A stretch of DNA of 64,000 nt from Hyphomicrobium_A sp963726795 (GCA_963726795.1 CAVSDD010000006.1:62001-126000), one strand, 5' to 3'. Positions 34,038 through 43,093 are shown, numbered from the stretch's first letter. A program made the numbers and translations. The notes: generated by a model from the letters alone, not told the origin.

Positions 34038-35240
34038 CTACGCAGCCGCCGCCTTTGCGCTCGAGCACAGTGATGCGACTGGAGCATCAAGCACGTATTT
34101 GAATCCGCTCGGCTCATAGGAAAGACGGACGCTGCCGTTCAATTGTCGCCCGAGCGCCTCCATCATGCGGGTTCCAAAACTCCGCCGCGTGGGGACACGC
34201 ACAGCCGGACCGCCATGTTCCGTCCAGGTCAGTTGCAGGCGTTGGGTCTTGCTGTCGATGGCCCAGCTGAGCTCCACCCTTCCGGCCGGCACCGACAGCG
34301 CGCCGAACTTCGTCGTATTCGTGCAAAGCTCGTTCAAGGTGAGCGCCAGAGCAATGACAGCGCCGGACGTAATCGGGATGTCGGGGCCGCGAATCGTAAA
34401 TCGGCTCGTATCGTGGTCTTCGTAGGGTTTCAGCGCGCCGCGAACGATGTCGTCGATGTTGGCATTGTTCCAACTGACCTGCAGCAGCAGATCGTGCGCG
34501 CGCCCAAGCGCAATCAAGCGTCCTTCGATCGCCTGCTGGGCGTTTTCCATGCTGGTCGCTGTTCGCAGGCTCTGGGACGCAATCGCGCTCACGGTTCCGA
34601 GCGTGTTTTTGATGCGATGATGCAGCTCTTCGAGAATGAGCTTTTGCAGCTTGTCGGCAGCTTCTCGTTCCTTGGCCTCGATGCCGGCCTGCGCAAGAAG
34701 CACCTTGGCGTCGATGCCTGCCTGCTCGAGCAGCAGCCGAAGACTGTCATTCTCAGCCGTGAGCGCCTCCTCCGCCGAAGAGTGAACCGCCATATCCGGC
34801 AGTTTTGTTCCCAAGAGCGCTTCGGCGGCGAGCGGTATCGCCGTATCGGGAACCACCTTCAGCGCACCATCGCCCACCATTCCTTGCAACTCGCCGATCA
34901 TCTCCTTCACATTCAGCGGCTTGCCGAAGAAGAGGCTGTCGGCAGGCTTGTCCGCATCGGAGAGTTTGATCTGGCCCGACACCAGAATGATCTTGATGGC
35001 CGGCCAGCGGGCATGCACGGCGTAGGCAAGTTTCAATCCGTCCATGCTGCCGGGCATTTGAATGTCGGAAAACAGCAGCGAGATGTCCGAGCGCGTCTCG
35101 AGAATTGAGAGCGCCTCATCGGCGTTGACGGCTTCGACCGCGGTAAACCCCGCGTCCTCGACGATATCGACCGCGCGCATGCGCAGTACCATCTCGTCCT
35201 CCACGACAAGCACGTTCGTGACAGTTGGGGCCGCGGGCAT
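34038..35240 (-). CDS. Receiver-HWE histidine kinase fusion
   Basis: A 400-residue cytoplasmic signalling protein. A receiver domain at 1-125 (VLVVEDEMVLRMRAVDIVED; Asp in LLFSDIQMPGSMDGLKL) is joined through a linker containing a short Gln/Ala repeat (LLEQAGIDAKVLLAQAGIEA) to an HWE/HisKA_2 kinase: the phospho-acceptor His is in ELHHRIKNTLGTVSAIASQ, ATPase motifs are ALTLNELCTNTTKFGALS and GTRMMEALGRQLNGSV. A REC domain ahead of the kinase suggests it is itself a phosphorelay target. In alphaproteobacteria HWE kinases often feed the PhyR-EcfG general stress pathway, but a link is only suggested by the EcfG promoters in this window. Confidence 0.9.
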   Translation of the reverse strand: MPAAPTVTNVLVVEDEMVLRMRAVDIVEDAGFTAVEAVNADEALSILETRSDISLLFSDIQMPGSMDGLKLAYAVHARWPAIKIILVSGQIKLSDADKPADSLFFGKPLNVKEMIGELQGMVGDGALKVVPDTAIPLAAEALLGTKLPDMAVHSSAEEALTAENDSLRLLLEQAGIDAKVLLAQAGIEAKEREAADKLQKLILEELHHRIKNTLGTVSAIASQSLRTATSMENAQQAIEGRLIALGRAHDLLLQVSWNNANIDDIVRGALKPYEDHDTSRFTIRGPDIPITSGAVIALALTLNELCTNTTKFGALSVPAGRVELSWAIDSKTQRLQLTWTEHGGPAVRVPTRRSFGTRMMEALGRQLNGSVRLSYEPSGFKYVLDAPVASLCSSAKAAAA

Positions 35241-35394
35241 TGAGCCCTCCTGGTCTGGTTGCGGCGCAGAGACGTATTCGGCGCCGTTGCCAGTGCTGCG
35301 CTTATCTGCGGAGAAAGACGAGTGATATTCGCGATTAATCGGCTATTAAGGCGATTGCGAGCGGTGCGGACGGAACAATGCTATGCTCGCGTCG

Positions 35395-35598
35395 ATGGAT
35401 AACGGAAGCACATCGCCTTTGGAGCGCGCCTTTGAGCTCGCAAAATCGGGCAAATACGCAACGGTCGATGAGATCAAGATCCAACTGGGCAAAGAAGGCT
35501 ACTCCAACAGCCAAGTGACCGGGCGCCAGCTTACGCAGCAACTGCGCGCGTTGATCGCAACTGCGCATGGCAGCGCCTCCAAAGAGGCCAAGTCCTAA
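35395..35598 (+). CDS. Small conserved hypothetical protein (67 aa)
   Basis: The protein MDNGSTSPLERAFELAKSGK continues with YATVDEIKIQLGKEGYSNSQ and VTGRQLTQQLRALIATAHGS. The body is three helices; the layout ERAFELAKSG...VxEIxxxLxxEGY...LxxQLRxLI recurs in small Hyphomicrobiales proteins of unknown role, perhaps nucleic-acid binding. The start at 35395 (MDNG) is preferred over 35383 (MLAS). It converges with rsgA, 51 bp apart. Confidence 0.6.
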   Translation: MDNGSTSPLERAFELAKSGKYATVDEIKIQLGKEGYSNSQVTGRQLTQQLRALIATAHGSASKEAKS

Positions 35599-35649
35599 TG
35601 CCAGTCACCGAGCGACGTGCTGAGCCAACCTGTCCGCATTTTGAGAAAT

Positions 35650-36627
35650 CTAGCGGACGTTCGCTCGAGCCGGACTTGCAAATTTGATGTAGCTCGCGAG
35701 CCGCGTGGCTTCGAGTTCGCCGCGCGCGATGGCGGCGCGCACCGCGCATCCGGGCTCTGTGTCATGGCGGCAATTGCGAAACTTGCACTCGCCGGCCAGG
35801 CTTTCGATATCGTCAAAATCGTTTCCAGCGTCTTCGCTCGAATTCCAAAGCTCCAGACCACGCATTCCCGGCGTGTCGATGATGGCGCCCCCTTGAGGCC
35901 GCAGGAACAGCTGGCGATGCGTGGTCGTGTGCCGGCCACGGCTGTCGTGGGCGCGCACTTCTCCCGTCGCCTGCGCGGCGCGTCCCAGCAATTCGTTGGT
36001 CAGTGTGGACTTGCCCACGCCCGATGACCCGATGAACCCGACCGTCTTGTTGCCGCCGAAATACTGCTCGAGCACCTGAATGCCGTCGCGATCGCGCGCG
36101 CTGATGGCATGCACGGGCACGCCCGGGGCAATCGCGGCAATCGTAGCCGTCGTCGCGTCAGCGTCTGTGGCGAGGTCTGCCTTGTTGAGCACAATGACCG
36201 GAGCGGATTTGCTCTCGCGCACAAGCGCCAGATAGCGCTCGATGCGCGGGAGATTGAGATCGCCATCCGCAGCGGTCACGACAAAGACGACATCGACATT
36301 TGCCGCCAATAATTGCGGCCGGCGTTCGCTCGACGCCTGTCGAATGAGTGCGCTGGTCCGCGCGAGCACCGTCTCAATGGTGGCATGGCCGTCGCCGTCG
36401 GCCAGACGCAGGCCGACAAAGTCGCCGACGCCCGGCAAATCGGAGCGCTGCGCGGCCGCCTTGCGCAAGCGGCCGGTCGATTCCGCCGATAGCTCGATTG
36501 CCTCCGTCGCGACGCGGTGGTGGCTGCGATGCTCGCTCACCACGCGGCCCGGCACGAGACCCGCGGCGGCATGGGGCGCGAATTCTGACTGGCGGTCTTC
36601 ACTCCATCCGAACGCGGTAAGTGTCAT
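35650..36627 (-). CDS. rsgA: Ribosome small subunit-dependent GTPase RsgA
   Basis: A 325-residue circularly permuted GTPase that assists late 30S subunit maturation. Motifs appear in the permuted order: G4 IVLNKADLATDADAT, then G1 VGFIGSSGVGKSTLTNELLG and G3 IIDTPGMRGLELW. The C-terminal zinc site is CKFRNCRHDTEPGCAVRAA. The N-terminal OB-fold is represented by HHRVATEAIELSAE. ATG 36627 has AGGAG upstream, which decides the start over an ATG 18 codons earlier. It is divergent from groESL. Confidence 0.93.
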   Translation of the reverse strand: MTLTAFGWSEDRQSEFAPHAAAGLVPGRVVSEHRSHHRVATEAIELSAESTGRLRKAAAQRSDLPGVGDFVGLRLADGDGHATIETVLARTSALIRQASSERRPQLLAANVDVVFVVTAADGDLNLPRIERYLALVRESKSAPVIVLNKADLATDADATTATIAAIAPGVPVHAISARDRDGIQVLEQYFGGNKTVGFIGSSGVGKSTLTNELLGRAAQATGEVRAHDSRGRHTTTHRQLFLRPQGGAIIDTPGMRGLELWNSSEDAGNDFDDIESLAGECKFRNCRHDTEPGCAVRAAIARGELEATRLASYIKFASPARANVR

Positions 36628-36728
36628 AGATCTCCTTCCTGCACGACCGGAGGCGCCATAGTGCTCCTTTAGGGCAAGCAATTAGCGCGTCGCGCATAAA
36701 CGCGCTTCGGCACGGCTCCAGACATCGC

Positions 36729-36755
36729 TAGCACTCAAATCAAGAGAGTGCTAAG
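36729..36755 (+). promoter_or_regulatory. CIRCE operator for HrcA
   Basis: CTAGCACTC, nine bases, GAGTGCTAA: matches the CIRCE inverted repeat TTAGCACTC-N9-GAGTGCTAA except for the first base. It lies about 80 bp before groES, so the chaperonin operon is expected to be repressed by HrcA and released on heat shock. Confidence 0.93.
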
Positions 36756-36835
36756 ACATACGTACCGGTGAGGGCCGTTACTCAACCGCCCGAAATCCGC
36801 GCACCCTGAAAAATCTGCAGATTTGAGGATTTTCT

Positions 36836-37150
36836 ATGAAATTCCGGCCTTTGCACGATCGTGTCGTTGTTAAGCGGCTCGAGGAAGACTCCAAGAGCGC
36901 TGGCGGCATCATCATTCCCGATACCGTTAAAGAGAAGCCCATGCGCGGCGAAGTCGTCGCCGTTGGACCGGGCGTCCGCGATGAGAGCGGCAAGATCAAT
37001 GCTCCCGACGTCAAGGCCGGAGACATTGTCTTGTTCGGCAAGTGGTCGGGCACCGAGGTCAAGATCGACGGTGACGAGCTTCTTATCATGAAAGAGAGCG
37101 ACATCCTCGGCGTGATCGAGGGCACCGCCAAGATCAAGGCCGCCGCCTAA
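36836..37150 (+). CDS. groES: Co-chaperonin GroES
   Basis: A 104-residue chaperonin lid subunit. MKFRPLHDRVVVKRLEEDSK is the standard start; the mobile loop lies in SAGGIIIPDTVKEKPMRGEV; GDIVLFGKWSGTEVKIDGDE and LLIMKESDILGVIEG complete the fold. It forms a heptamer that caps GroEL. GAGG precedes the start. It is controlled by the CIRCE element upstream and followed by groEL after 42 bp. Confidence 0.98.
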   Translation: MKFRPLHDRVVVKRLEEDSKSAGGIIIPDTVKEKPMRGEVVAVGPGVRDESGKINAPDVKAGDIVLFGKWSGTEVKIDGDELLIMKESDILGVIEGTAKIKAAA

Positions 37151-37192
37151 GCCTCTCCGACGCTGATCCCCCAATCCAAGGAATTGCTCCAA

Positions 37193-38839
37193 ATGACTTC
37201 CAAAGACGTGAAATTCGGCCAGGACGCGCGCGACCGCATGTTGCGCGGCGTCGATATTCTCGCCAACGCCGTGAAGGTGACGCTCGGTCCCAAGGGCCGC
37301 AACGTCGTGCTCGACAAATCCTACGGTGCCCCGCGCATCACCAAGGATGGCGTTACGGTCGCCAAGGAGATCGAGCTCGAAGACAAGTTCGAGAACATGG
37401 GCGCGCAGATGCTCAAGGAGGTCGCCTCCAAAACCTCCGATATCGCCGGCGACGGAACCACGACGGCAACGGTGCTCGCGCAGGCGATCATCCGGGAAGG
37501 CGCCAAGTCGGTTGCAGCCGGCGCCAATCCGATGGACTTGCGCCGCGGCATCGATCAGGCCGTCGCAGCGATCGTCGAGGAACTCAAGGCGAAATCCAAG
37601 AAGGTCACGTCCAACGATGAGATCGCCCAGGTCGGCACCATCTCATCGAACGGCGACAAGGAAATCGGCGCTAAGCTGGCCGAGGCCATGAAGCGGGTCG
37701 GCAACGAGGGCGTCATCTCCATCGAGGAGAGCAAGAGCCTCGAGACCGAGCTTGAGGTCGTCGAAGGCATGCAGTTCGATCGCGGTTATCTCTCGCCCTA
37801 CTTCATTACGAACGCCGAGAAGATGATGGTCGAGCTCGAGGACCCCTACATCCTGATCCACGAGAAGAAGCTTGGCGGGCTGCAAACGCTCCTGCCGCTA
37901 CTCGAGGCGGTCGTTCAGGCCGGAAAGCCCCTCGTGATTATCGCCGAGGACGTCGAAGGCGAGGCGCTTGCTACGCTCGTGGTCAACAAGCTGCGCGGTG
38001 GCCTCAAGGTCGCTGCCGTCAAGGCGCCGGGCTTCGGCGATCGCCGCAAGGCCATCCTGGAGGACATCGCAACCATTACCGGTGGCAACGTCATCTCCGA
38101 AGATCTGGGCATCAAGCTTGAGAACGTAACGCTCGACATGCTGGGCCGCGCGAAGAAGGTCACCATCGACAAAGACAACACGACGCTCGTCGATGGCGCC
38201 GGCAAGAAAGCTGAAATCGAGACGCGCATCAAGCAGCTCAAAGCGCAGATCGAGGATACGACCTCCGACTACGACAAGGAGAAGCTGCAGGAGCGGCTGG
38301 CAAAGCTTGCAGGTGGCGTCGCCGTCATCAAGGTGGGCGGTGCGACCGAGGTCGAGGTCAAGGAGCGCAAGGATCGCGTCGACGACGCGCTGCACGCGAC
38401 GCGCGCGGCCGTTGAGGAAGGCATCGTTCCGGGCGGCGGCGTTGCTCTGCTGCGGGCAATCAAGGCACTCGAGTCGCTGAAAACCGTAAACGAGGATCAG
38501 AAAACCGGCATCGCCATCGTACGCAAGGCGCTGCAGGCTCCCTCTCGCCAGATCTTCACCAACGCCGGTGAGGATGGTTCGGTGATCGTGGGCAAGATCC
38601 TCGAGAATCCCAACTACGCGTTTGGCTACAACGCTCAGTCGGGCGCCTATGGCGATCTCGTCGCTCAGGGCGTCATCGATCCGGCCAAGGTCGTGCGCTG
38701 CGCGCTGCAGGACGCAGCTTCAGTCGCGGGCCTGCTAATCACGACTGAGGCGATGATCGCTGAGTTGCCGAAGAAGGAAGCCGGTCACGCTCATGGCGGA
38801 ATGGGTGGCGGCGGCGGCATGGGCGACATGGGCTTCTAA
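37193..38839 (+). CDS. groEL: Chaperonin GroEL
   Basis: A 548-residue ATP-dependent folding chaperonin. MTSKDVKFGQDARDRMLRGV is the start; ATP-binding segments VTLGPKGRNVVLDKSYGAPR and GDGTTTATVLAQAI are intact, as are the apical part (GMQFDRGYLSPYFITNAEKM) and the terminal Gly/Met tail (GGMGGGGGMGDMGF). The length is standard. The start at 37193 (ATGACTTCC) is preferred over the in-frame ATG nine bases upstream. It is the second gene of the CIRCE-controlled operon. A strong hairpin follows at 38863. Confidence 0.98.
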   Translation: MTSKDVKFGQDARDRMLRGVDILANAVKVTLGPKGRNVVLDKSYGAPRITKDGVTVAKEIELEDKFENMGAQMLKEVASKTSDIAGDGTTTATVLAQAIIREGAKSVAAGANPMDLRRGIDQAVAAIVEELKAKSKKVTSNDEIAQVGTISSNGDKEIGAKLAEAMKRVGNEGVISIEESKSLETELEVVEGMQFDRGYLSPYFITNAEKMMVELEDPYILIHEKKLGGLQTLLPLLEAVVQAGKPLVIIAEDVEGEALATLVVNKLRGGLKVAAVKAPGFGDRRKAILEDIATITGGNVISEDLGIKLENVTLDMLGRAKKVTIDKDNTTLVDGAGKKAEIETRIKQLKAQIEDTTSDYDKEKLQERLAKLAGGVAVIKVGGATEVEVKERKDRVDDALHATRAAVEEGIVPGGGVALLRAIKALESLKTVNEDQKTGIAIVRKALQAPSRQIFTNAGEDGSVIVGKILENPNYAFGYNAQSGAYGDLVAQGVIDPAKVVRCALQDAASVAGLLITTEAMIAELPKKEAGHAHGGMGGGGGMGDMGF

Positions 38840-38862
38840 AGCTCGTTCGACCCATTGAAAAT

Positions 38863-38891
38863 GGAAGTCCTGGCGATGCGCCAGGGCTTCC
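38863..38891 (+). terminator. Hairpin after groEL
   Basis: GGAAGTCCTGGCG ATG CGCCAGGGCTTCC: a long, nearly perfect GC-rich stem 23 bp after the groEL stop. A short T-run occurs only about 17 bases later, but the position and stability fit the groESL terminator. Confidence 0.65.
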
Positions 38892-38983
38892 GACTTCATG
38901 CGATTGTTTTCACCGGTTGCGACAAACGGCGAGGAGTTCCTATCCAACTTGCACACACAGACGTCCCAAGCCGAGATGGAAAG

Positions 38984-39844
38984 TTGAGGCAGCGGATCGG
39001 GTACGAAATGCAGTACCAGTTCCCCCGGCCGACGCCCGTCATCTTGATGCTCAATGTCCACTTCACCCGCGTTTCGGATCTTGCGGCGCCTGATCACATC
39101 ATCATCAGTCCATCGGTCCCGATTTCGGGCTATCGCGACGGGTTTGGCAATTGGTGCAGCAGGATCGTCGCACCGGCAGGCCGTGTGATAATCGCAGCCG
39201 ACGCCATCGTGAGCGACAGCGGACTGCCCGATCCTTCATTCCCGGACGCGATCCAGGTTCCGGTCGAGCAACTTCCCGAAGAGACGCTCGTCTTCCTGCT
39301 TGCCAGCCGCTTTTGCGACAGCGACCAGCTGTTGGATTTGGCGTGGACCTTGTTTGGGCATGCCAAGCCCGGCTGGAGTTGCGTGCAAGCCATCTGCGAT
39401 TTCGTGCATCAGCGCATCACGTTCGGCTACCAGCATGCAAGCGCAACGCGAAAGGCGTCTGAAGCCTACGAGACGCGGATCGGCGTTTGTCGAGACTACG
39501 CCCACTTGGCGGTGGCGTTCTGCCGCGCGTTGAATATCCCGGCCCGCTATTGCACCGGCTACCTGGGGGACGTGGGCACTCCGCCGCCGTACCCGCCCGG
39601 TGACTTTGCCGCCTGGTTCGAAGCCTTTGTCGGCGGCAGCTGGTATACCTTCGACCCAAGGAACAACGTACCTCGCATCGGCCGGGTCTTGATCGCTCGC
39701 GGCCGCGACGCGGCCGACGTTGCCATTTCAACGACGTTCGGCCCGAACACGCTCGAGGGATTTAGGGTCTGGACAGACGAGATCAACGCTCGACCCGTGG
39801 ACCGCACGACACCGCAAGCAAGCGTCTGTGCGGTTGACTTGTGA
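38984..39844 (+). CDS. Transglutaminase-like family protein
   Basis: Third transglutaminase-like gene of the window (about 286 residues). The N-terminal beta domain has IGYEMQYQFPRPTPVILMLN and VHFTRVSDL. The catalytic core has Cys in GVCRDYAHLAVAFCRALNIP, with a probable His/Asp pair around DFAAWFEAFVGGSWYTFDPR; a normal HAW/HAV motif is replaced by AAWFEAF, so the catalytic His may be missing. The C-terminus shares RGRDAADVAISTTFG with the protein at 1809. A TTG at 38984 with GGA upstream fits the family N-terminus; the longer frame from 38855 adds non-family residues and overlaps the groEL hairpin. Confidence 0.8.
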   Translation: MRQRIGYEMQYQFPRPTPVILMLNVHFTRVSDLAAPDHIIISPSVPISGYRDGFGNWCSRIVAPAGRVIIAADAIVSDSGLPDPSFPDAIQVPVEQLPEETLVFLLASRFCDSDQLLDLAWTLFGHAKPGWSCVQAICDFVHQRITFGYQHASATRKASEAYETRIGVCRDYAHLAVAFCRALNIPARYCTGYLGDVGTPPPYPPGDFAAWFEAFVGGSWYTFDPRNNVPRIGRVLIARGRDAADVAISTTFGPNTLEGFRVWTDEINARPVDRTTPQASVCAVDL

Positions 39845-39884
39845 GCGTTTGAGTGTCGTCGAAAATTGGCCGATCTCCCCGCGC

Positions 39885-40646
39885 CTAGGCGAACGGAGGG
39901 CTCGTGCGCCGAGCCATTGCCGACGTGCCGGCACCGGTCAACGACGAAAGCATGATCAGCGCAAGCGCGTTGCCGACAAGCAGGAAGACCCAGAGAAGCA
40001 GGCCGCCGTTGCCCGGTGTTCCACGCTCGACCATATCGGTCGAGACGGGTGCTGTTGCCGCATCTGAGGGCGCGGTTCCAGCCGGCGCTTTTGCCGTCGG
40101 CGCGGCGGTCTTGGTTCCCGGCGTCGGCGCCTGGTCCTGAGCAACAATATCGCCCTGCGCATCGATGGCCACGTTCTGGCGCTGGCCGTTCGCGACTGCT
40201 GTCCCGCGCCAGATACCCGTTTGATCGAGCTTCAAGTCGGCAATGTCCCTGAAGCCGCTTGCCGTCAGTTTGCTGCGCGCGTCCTGTTCTGACATGGCGT
40301 TCGCAGAAGGCGTGAGGTCCCCCTTGCCGAGATCGCGCGACGCTGCGGGTCCCGCAGGTGTAGTCGCGGCGTTGGCTGTGTTTGAAATTCCCGCAAATAC
40401 GTTGTCGGCGCAGAGCTTGAGGAATTCGTCACGCGACAATGTCGCGGGCTGCATCAGCGTTTGCCCGCTTTTAGTCGCCGCCGCGATGTAGCCCGCCTTG
40501 TCTTCATCCGCAGTCAGGGCCCCGTTGGCATTCACGTCGACCGTTTTCCAGCTCGATAGACACTCCTGCTGCGTTGCAGCGCTCGCGGGGAGGACGGAAA
40601 GGGAAACGACGGCGAAGGCTATGCGCAGAGACATTGGATGGGCCAT
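39885..40646 (-). CDS. Exported protein with EF-hand-like loop and C-terminal membrane anchor
   Basis: A 253-residue protein. The start MAHPMSLRIAFAVVSLSVLP is a signal peptide. Next comes an EF-hand-like loop (DVNANGALTADEDKAG) in a domain with two Cys (QECLSSW, LKLCADN). A low-complexity Ala/Thr linker leads to a PepSY-like segment (ARSKLTASGFRDIADLKLDQ, TAVANGQRQNVAIDAQGDIV), then a Pro/Ala/Thr linker and one TM (GGLLLWVFLLVGNALALIML) before a short basic end. It is probably a periplasmic sensor or calcium-binding envelope protein. It is divergent from the DUF2177 gene, sharing a 162-bp promoter region. Confidence 0.68.
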   Translation of the reverse strand: MAHPMSLRIAFAVVSLSVLPASAATQQECLSSWKTVDVNANGALTADEDKAGYIAAATKSGQTLMQPATLSRDEFLKLCADNVFAGISNTANAATTPAGPAASRDLGKGDLTPSANAMSEQDARSKLTASGFRDIADLKLDQTGIWRGTAVANGQRQNVAIDAQGDIVAQDQAPTPGTKTAAPTAKAPAGTAPSDAATAPVSTDMVERGTPGNGGLLLWVFLLVGNALALIMLSSLTGAGTSAMARRTSPPFA

Positions 40647-40729
40647 GTTTTTTATCCTCGGCTTTTCTCCTGAGTGCAAATAACACCCCGCACACGGCTT
40701 CCGTTCCCTGACGATTGTTCGCCGTTGGG

Positions 40730-40755
40730 TGATCCGACGCTTGGCCGCAGACGTT
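40730..40755 (+). promoter_or_regulatory. RpoE (ECF11)-type promoter of the DUF2177 gene
   Basis: TGATCC at 40730-40735, a 16-base spacer and CGTT at 40752-40755. The same element with identical spacing precedes both divergent operons at 44421-44495, next to rpoE itself. It lies 54 bp before ATG 40809. Confidence 0.65.
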
Positions 40756-40808
40756 ATTCCATCAACTTTGAAATAAGCAGGCGCCATTTGCGAGTGGAGT
40801 GCACGATC

Positions 40809-41231
40809 ATGACCTATGTCGTCGCTTACGTCCTCACGCTGGTGCTTTTCGCGTTGGTCGATATTACCTGGCTCGTCACCATGGGCGGGCAGCTCTACAA
40901 GCAGACGCTCGGAGATATATTGCTCGCCGATGTGCGCATCGCACCGGCGGTGGCCTTTTATCTGCTGTACGCCGCGGGGCTGGTGATCTTCGGCGTCGTT
41001 CCCTCGCTCAAATCCGGATCGATCACGACCGCGCTGACGTTCGGCGCGCTGTTTGGGTTGTTCAACTACGCGACCTATGAGCTCACCAACCTCGCGACCT
41101 TGCGCAACTGGACGGTGCAGATCACGCTGATCGACATTGTGTATGGCGCGATCGCGTCTGGCTTGGTGGCCGCCTGTGTGGCAGCGCTGACGCCAAGCGT
41201 TGCGGGCGTGCTCGGGTTTGGCGCTCGGTAA
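40809..41231 (+). CDS. DUF2177 membrane protein
   Basis: A 140-residue inner-membrane protein with four hydrophobic segments: TYVVAYVLTLVLFALVDITW, IAPAVAFYLLYAAGLVIFGV, SITTALTFGALFGLFNYATY and LIDIVYGAIASGLVAACVAA. The motif FNYATYELTNLATLRNW and the VDITWL start identify DUF2177. Its biochemical role is unknown; the family is a recurrent member of RpoE-ChrR (ECF11) regulons. A matching RpoE-type promoter lies at 40730. The ATG at 40809 is chosen over an upstream start at 40674 because the extra 45 residues are polar and unlike the family. Confidence 0.85.
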   Translation: MTYVVAYVLTLVLFALVDITWLVTMGGQLYKQTLGDILLADVRIAPAVAFYLLYAAGLVIFGVVPSLKSGSITTALTFGALFGLFNYATYELTNLATLRNWTVQITLIDIVYGAIASGLVAACVAALTPSVAGVLGFGAR

Positions 41232-41235
41232 TGCC

Positions 41236-42262
41236 TTACGCCGGCTTCAGCAGATAGTGGCTGACGCCCCACTGATTGCCGTCGCCATGGCCGAACAGGC
41301 CCGCGGTCGCAAGGAAGAACATCCGCCAGCGCCGCAGCGCCAAAAGCGCTTCATCCCCATAAACCGTTGAAAGCGTGCGCTGGGCTTGCGCAGAATTGCG
41401 GTCGAGGTTGGTAAGCCAATCGTTTGCAGTGCGTTCGTAATGGCTGCCTTGCCACCACCATTCCCGCTCGACCGCGAACACTTCGGGAAACTCGTGCATG
41501 AGCCGGTGGCTCGGCATCAGTCCGCCGGTGAAGAAATGCTGCGCGATCCAGTCCGAGCGATCCGCATGATCGAAGCGGTAGGGTGTCTTGCGATGGGAGA
41601 ATACGTGCACGAACAAACGGCCATCCGGGTTTAGCCAGGAACGGACGCGCGACAACAGCGCTTGCCAGTTCGCCATGTGCTCAAACATCTCGACCGATAC
41701 AACCCGGTCGAAAGTCTGATCGGGCGCAAACGCGTTCATGTCGGCCGTGACGATGTTGAGATTGCCGAGCCCGGATCGCCGCGACTTCTTCCTTGATGAA
41801 GTCGCGCTGCGACGTGGAATTTGAAACTGCAAGAATGCGCGCGCTGGGGAACCGGCGCGCCATCCACAGCGACAGCGATCCCCAACCGCAGCCGAGCTCC
41901 AGGATGCTCTGGCCGTCGCGCAGATCGGCATGCGCAGCGGTTTCAGCCAGTGCGAACTCTTCGGCTTGTCGCAAGGTGGTCGACGACGAAGGATAGAGAC
42001 AGCAGGAATATTTCCGCTGCGGCCCGAGCGCGTGCGTGAAGAAGTCTGCCGGCACCTCATAGTGTTGCGCGTTGGCGGCGGCGACCGACACCGCAATTGG
42101 AAAGTCCCGCATGGCGCGCGCAAAGCGCTCCGTCTCGCCGTGATCGGCGGCGTCGAGGCGGCGCCCGGTGCGTTCTACCAGCGCCGAGATGCCGAGCCGC
42201 GTCAGCGCGTCAGGCACGAGCGCCTTCTCAACGGCTTTGACGGCAAGTTCGAGCATGGTCAT
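41236..42262 (-). CDS. Cyclopropane-fatty-acid-synthase-like SAM methyltransferase, one frame break
   Basis: A 341-residue methyltransferase after removing one extra base near 41780. The N-terminal helix region (MTMLELAVKAVEKALVPDAL) is followed by QHYEVPADFFTHALGPQRKY SCC, SAM motif I SILELGCGWGSLSLWMARRF, FDRVVSVEMFEHMANWQALL and the C-terminal part FFTGGLMPSHRLMHEFPEVF. It belongs to the CFA/mycolic-acid methyltransferase superfamily and probably methylates unsaturated or furan lipids. It is the last gene of the rpoE-chrR operon, overlapping the DUF1295 gene by four bases (ATGA). A second, different CFA synthase lies in the divergent operon. Confidence 0.87.
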
Positions 42263-43089
42263 GCCTGTCTTGCCGGCATCCGCACCGGTGGTGATGGGAA
42301 AAACGCGCTCGTGCGGGCCTGATAGGCGCGATAAGCGGCCCCGCGCGATCGCAGCATGTGCTCTTCCAGCGGCGGGATACCGGAGACGTGGGCGAGCAGC
42401 CAGTACATGCAGCACGGTCCTGCCAGCGCGAGCCAGCCCCACGGATAGGATCCGGCGAAATCGATCGCCAGCATCGGATAGGCAACCCAACCCAGCCATT
42501 CGAAGAAATAGTTGGGATGGCGCGACCACCTCCACAGCCCAATATCGCAGACGCGGCCACGGTTGGCGGGATTAGCGCGGAAGTTTCGCAGTTGCCGGTC
42601 GGCGATCGCTTCACCGGCAATGGCGACACCGAGAACGGCGATCGCGAGCAGGTCCTGGAGACGCAACTCGGGAATGGGATTATGCGCCGCGAGAAAAACG
42701 GATACTGCGAGCGGGATGCTGACGAGGGCCTGCTTCTGCAGCAGCCAAAACATCTGGCGCCGCGAATCCGGCCCCCACTGCCGGATGAGCTCGGCGTAGC
42801 GCGGGTCGTCCGTGATGCCGGCCGTTCGCGAAGCAATATGCACGCCGAGCCGCAGCGACCAGATCGCAAGAAAAAGCGCCACGATAATCTGACGCTGCGC
42901 GGGCCAGGGTAGTGAGCCAAGCGGCGCGAGCGCCGCGGCGGCGCCGATCGCCCCAAGGCTGAAGGTCCAAACGGTATCGACCCAGCCGGAGTTGCCGGTC
43001 TTCTGCTGCACCAACCAGGCTCCGGACATCGCGGCCGAAAGAGCGGCTGACATCAAAAGCAGGGCCGCAATGAAGGTGAGGGAGGTCAC
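42259..43089 (-). CDS. DUF1295 membrane enzyme (steroid-reductase/ICMT-like)
   Basis: A 276-residue polytopic membrane protein. Several TM segments (IAALLLMSAALSAAMSGAWL; LAIAVLGVAIAGEAIADRQL) surround the conserved catalytic-type region LWRWSRHPNYFFEWLGWVAY, a C-terminal signature of the DUF1295/isoprenylcysteine-methyltransferase-like family (NADPH or SAM binding). It also has SGIPPLEEHMLRSRG and YRAYQARTSAFFP, as in steroid-5-alpha-reductase relatives. In RpoE-ChrR regulons it accompanies fatty-acid-modifying enzymes, so a role in lipid modification is likely. It starts 4 bp after chrR and overlaps the methyltransferase. Confidence 0.87.
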   Translation of the reverse strand: MTSLTFIAALLLMSAALSAAMSGAWLVQQKTGNSGWVDTVWTFSLGAIGAAAALAPLGSLPWPAQRQIIVALFLAIWSLRLGVHIASRTAGITDDPRYAELIRQWGPDSRRQMFWLLQKQALVSIPLAVSVFLAAHNPIPELRLQDLLAIAVLGVAIAGEAIADRQLRNFRANPANRGRVCDIGLWRWSRHPNYFFEWLGWVAYPMLAIDFAGSYPWGWLALAGPCCMYWLLAHVSGIPPLEEHMLRSRGAAYRAYQARTSAFFPSPPVRMPARQA

Positions 43090-43093
43090 CGGC

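Noticed and set aside
40681..40707. Minus-strand GGAAC-N17-TGTT before the EF-hand-like gene as an EcfG promoter
   Set aside because: The -10 element deviates and the spacing is at the limit; it could be chance.
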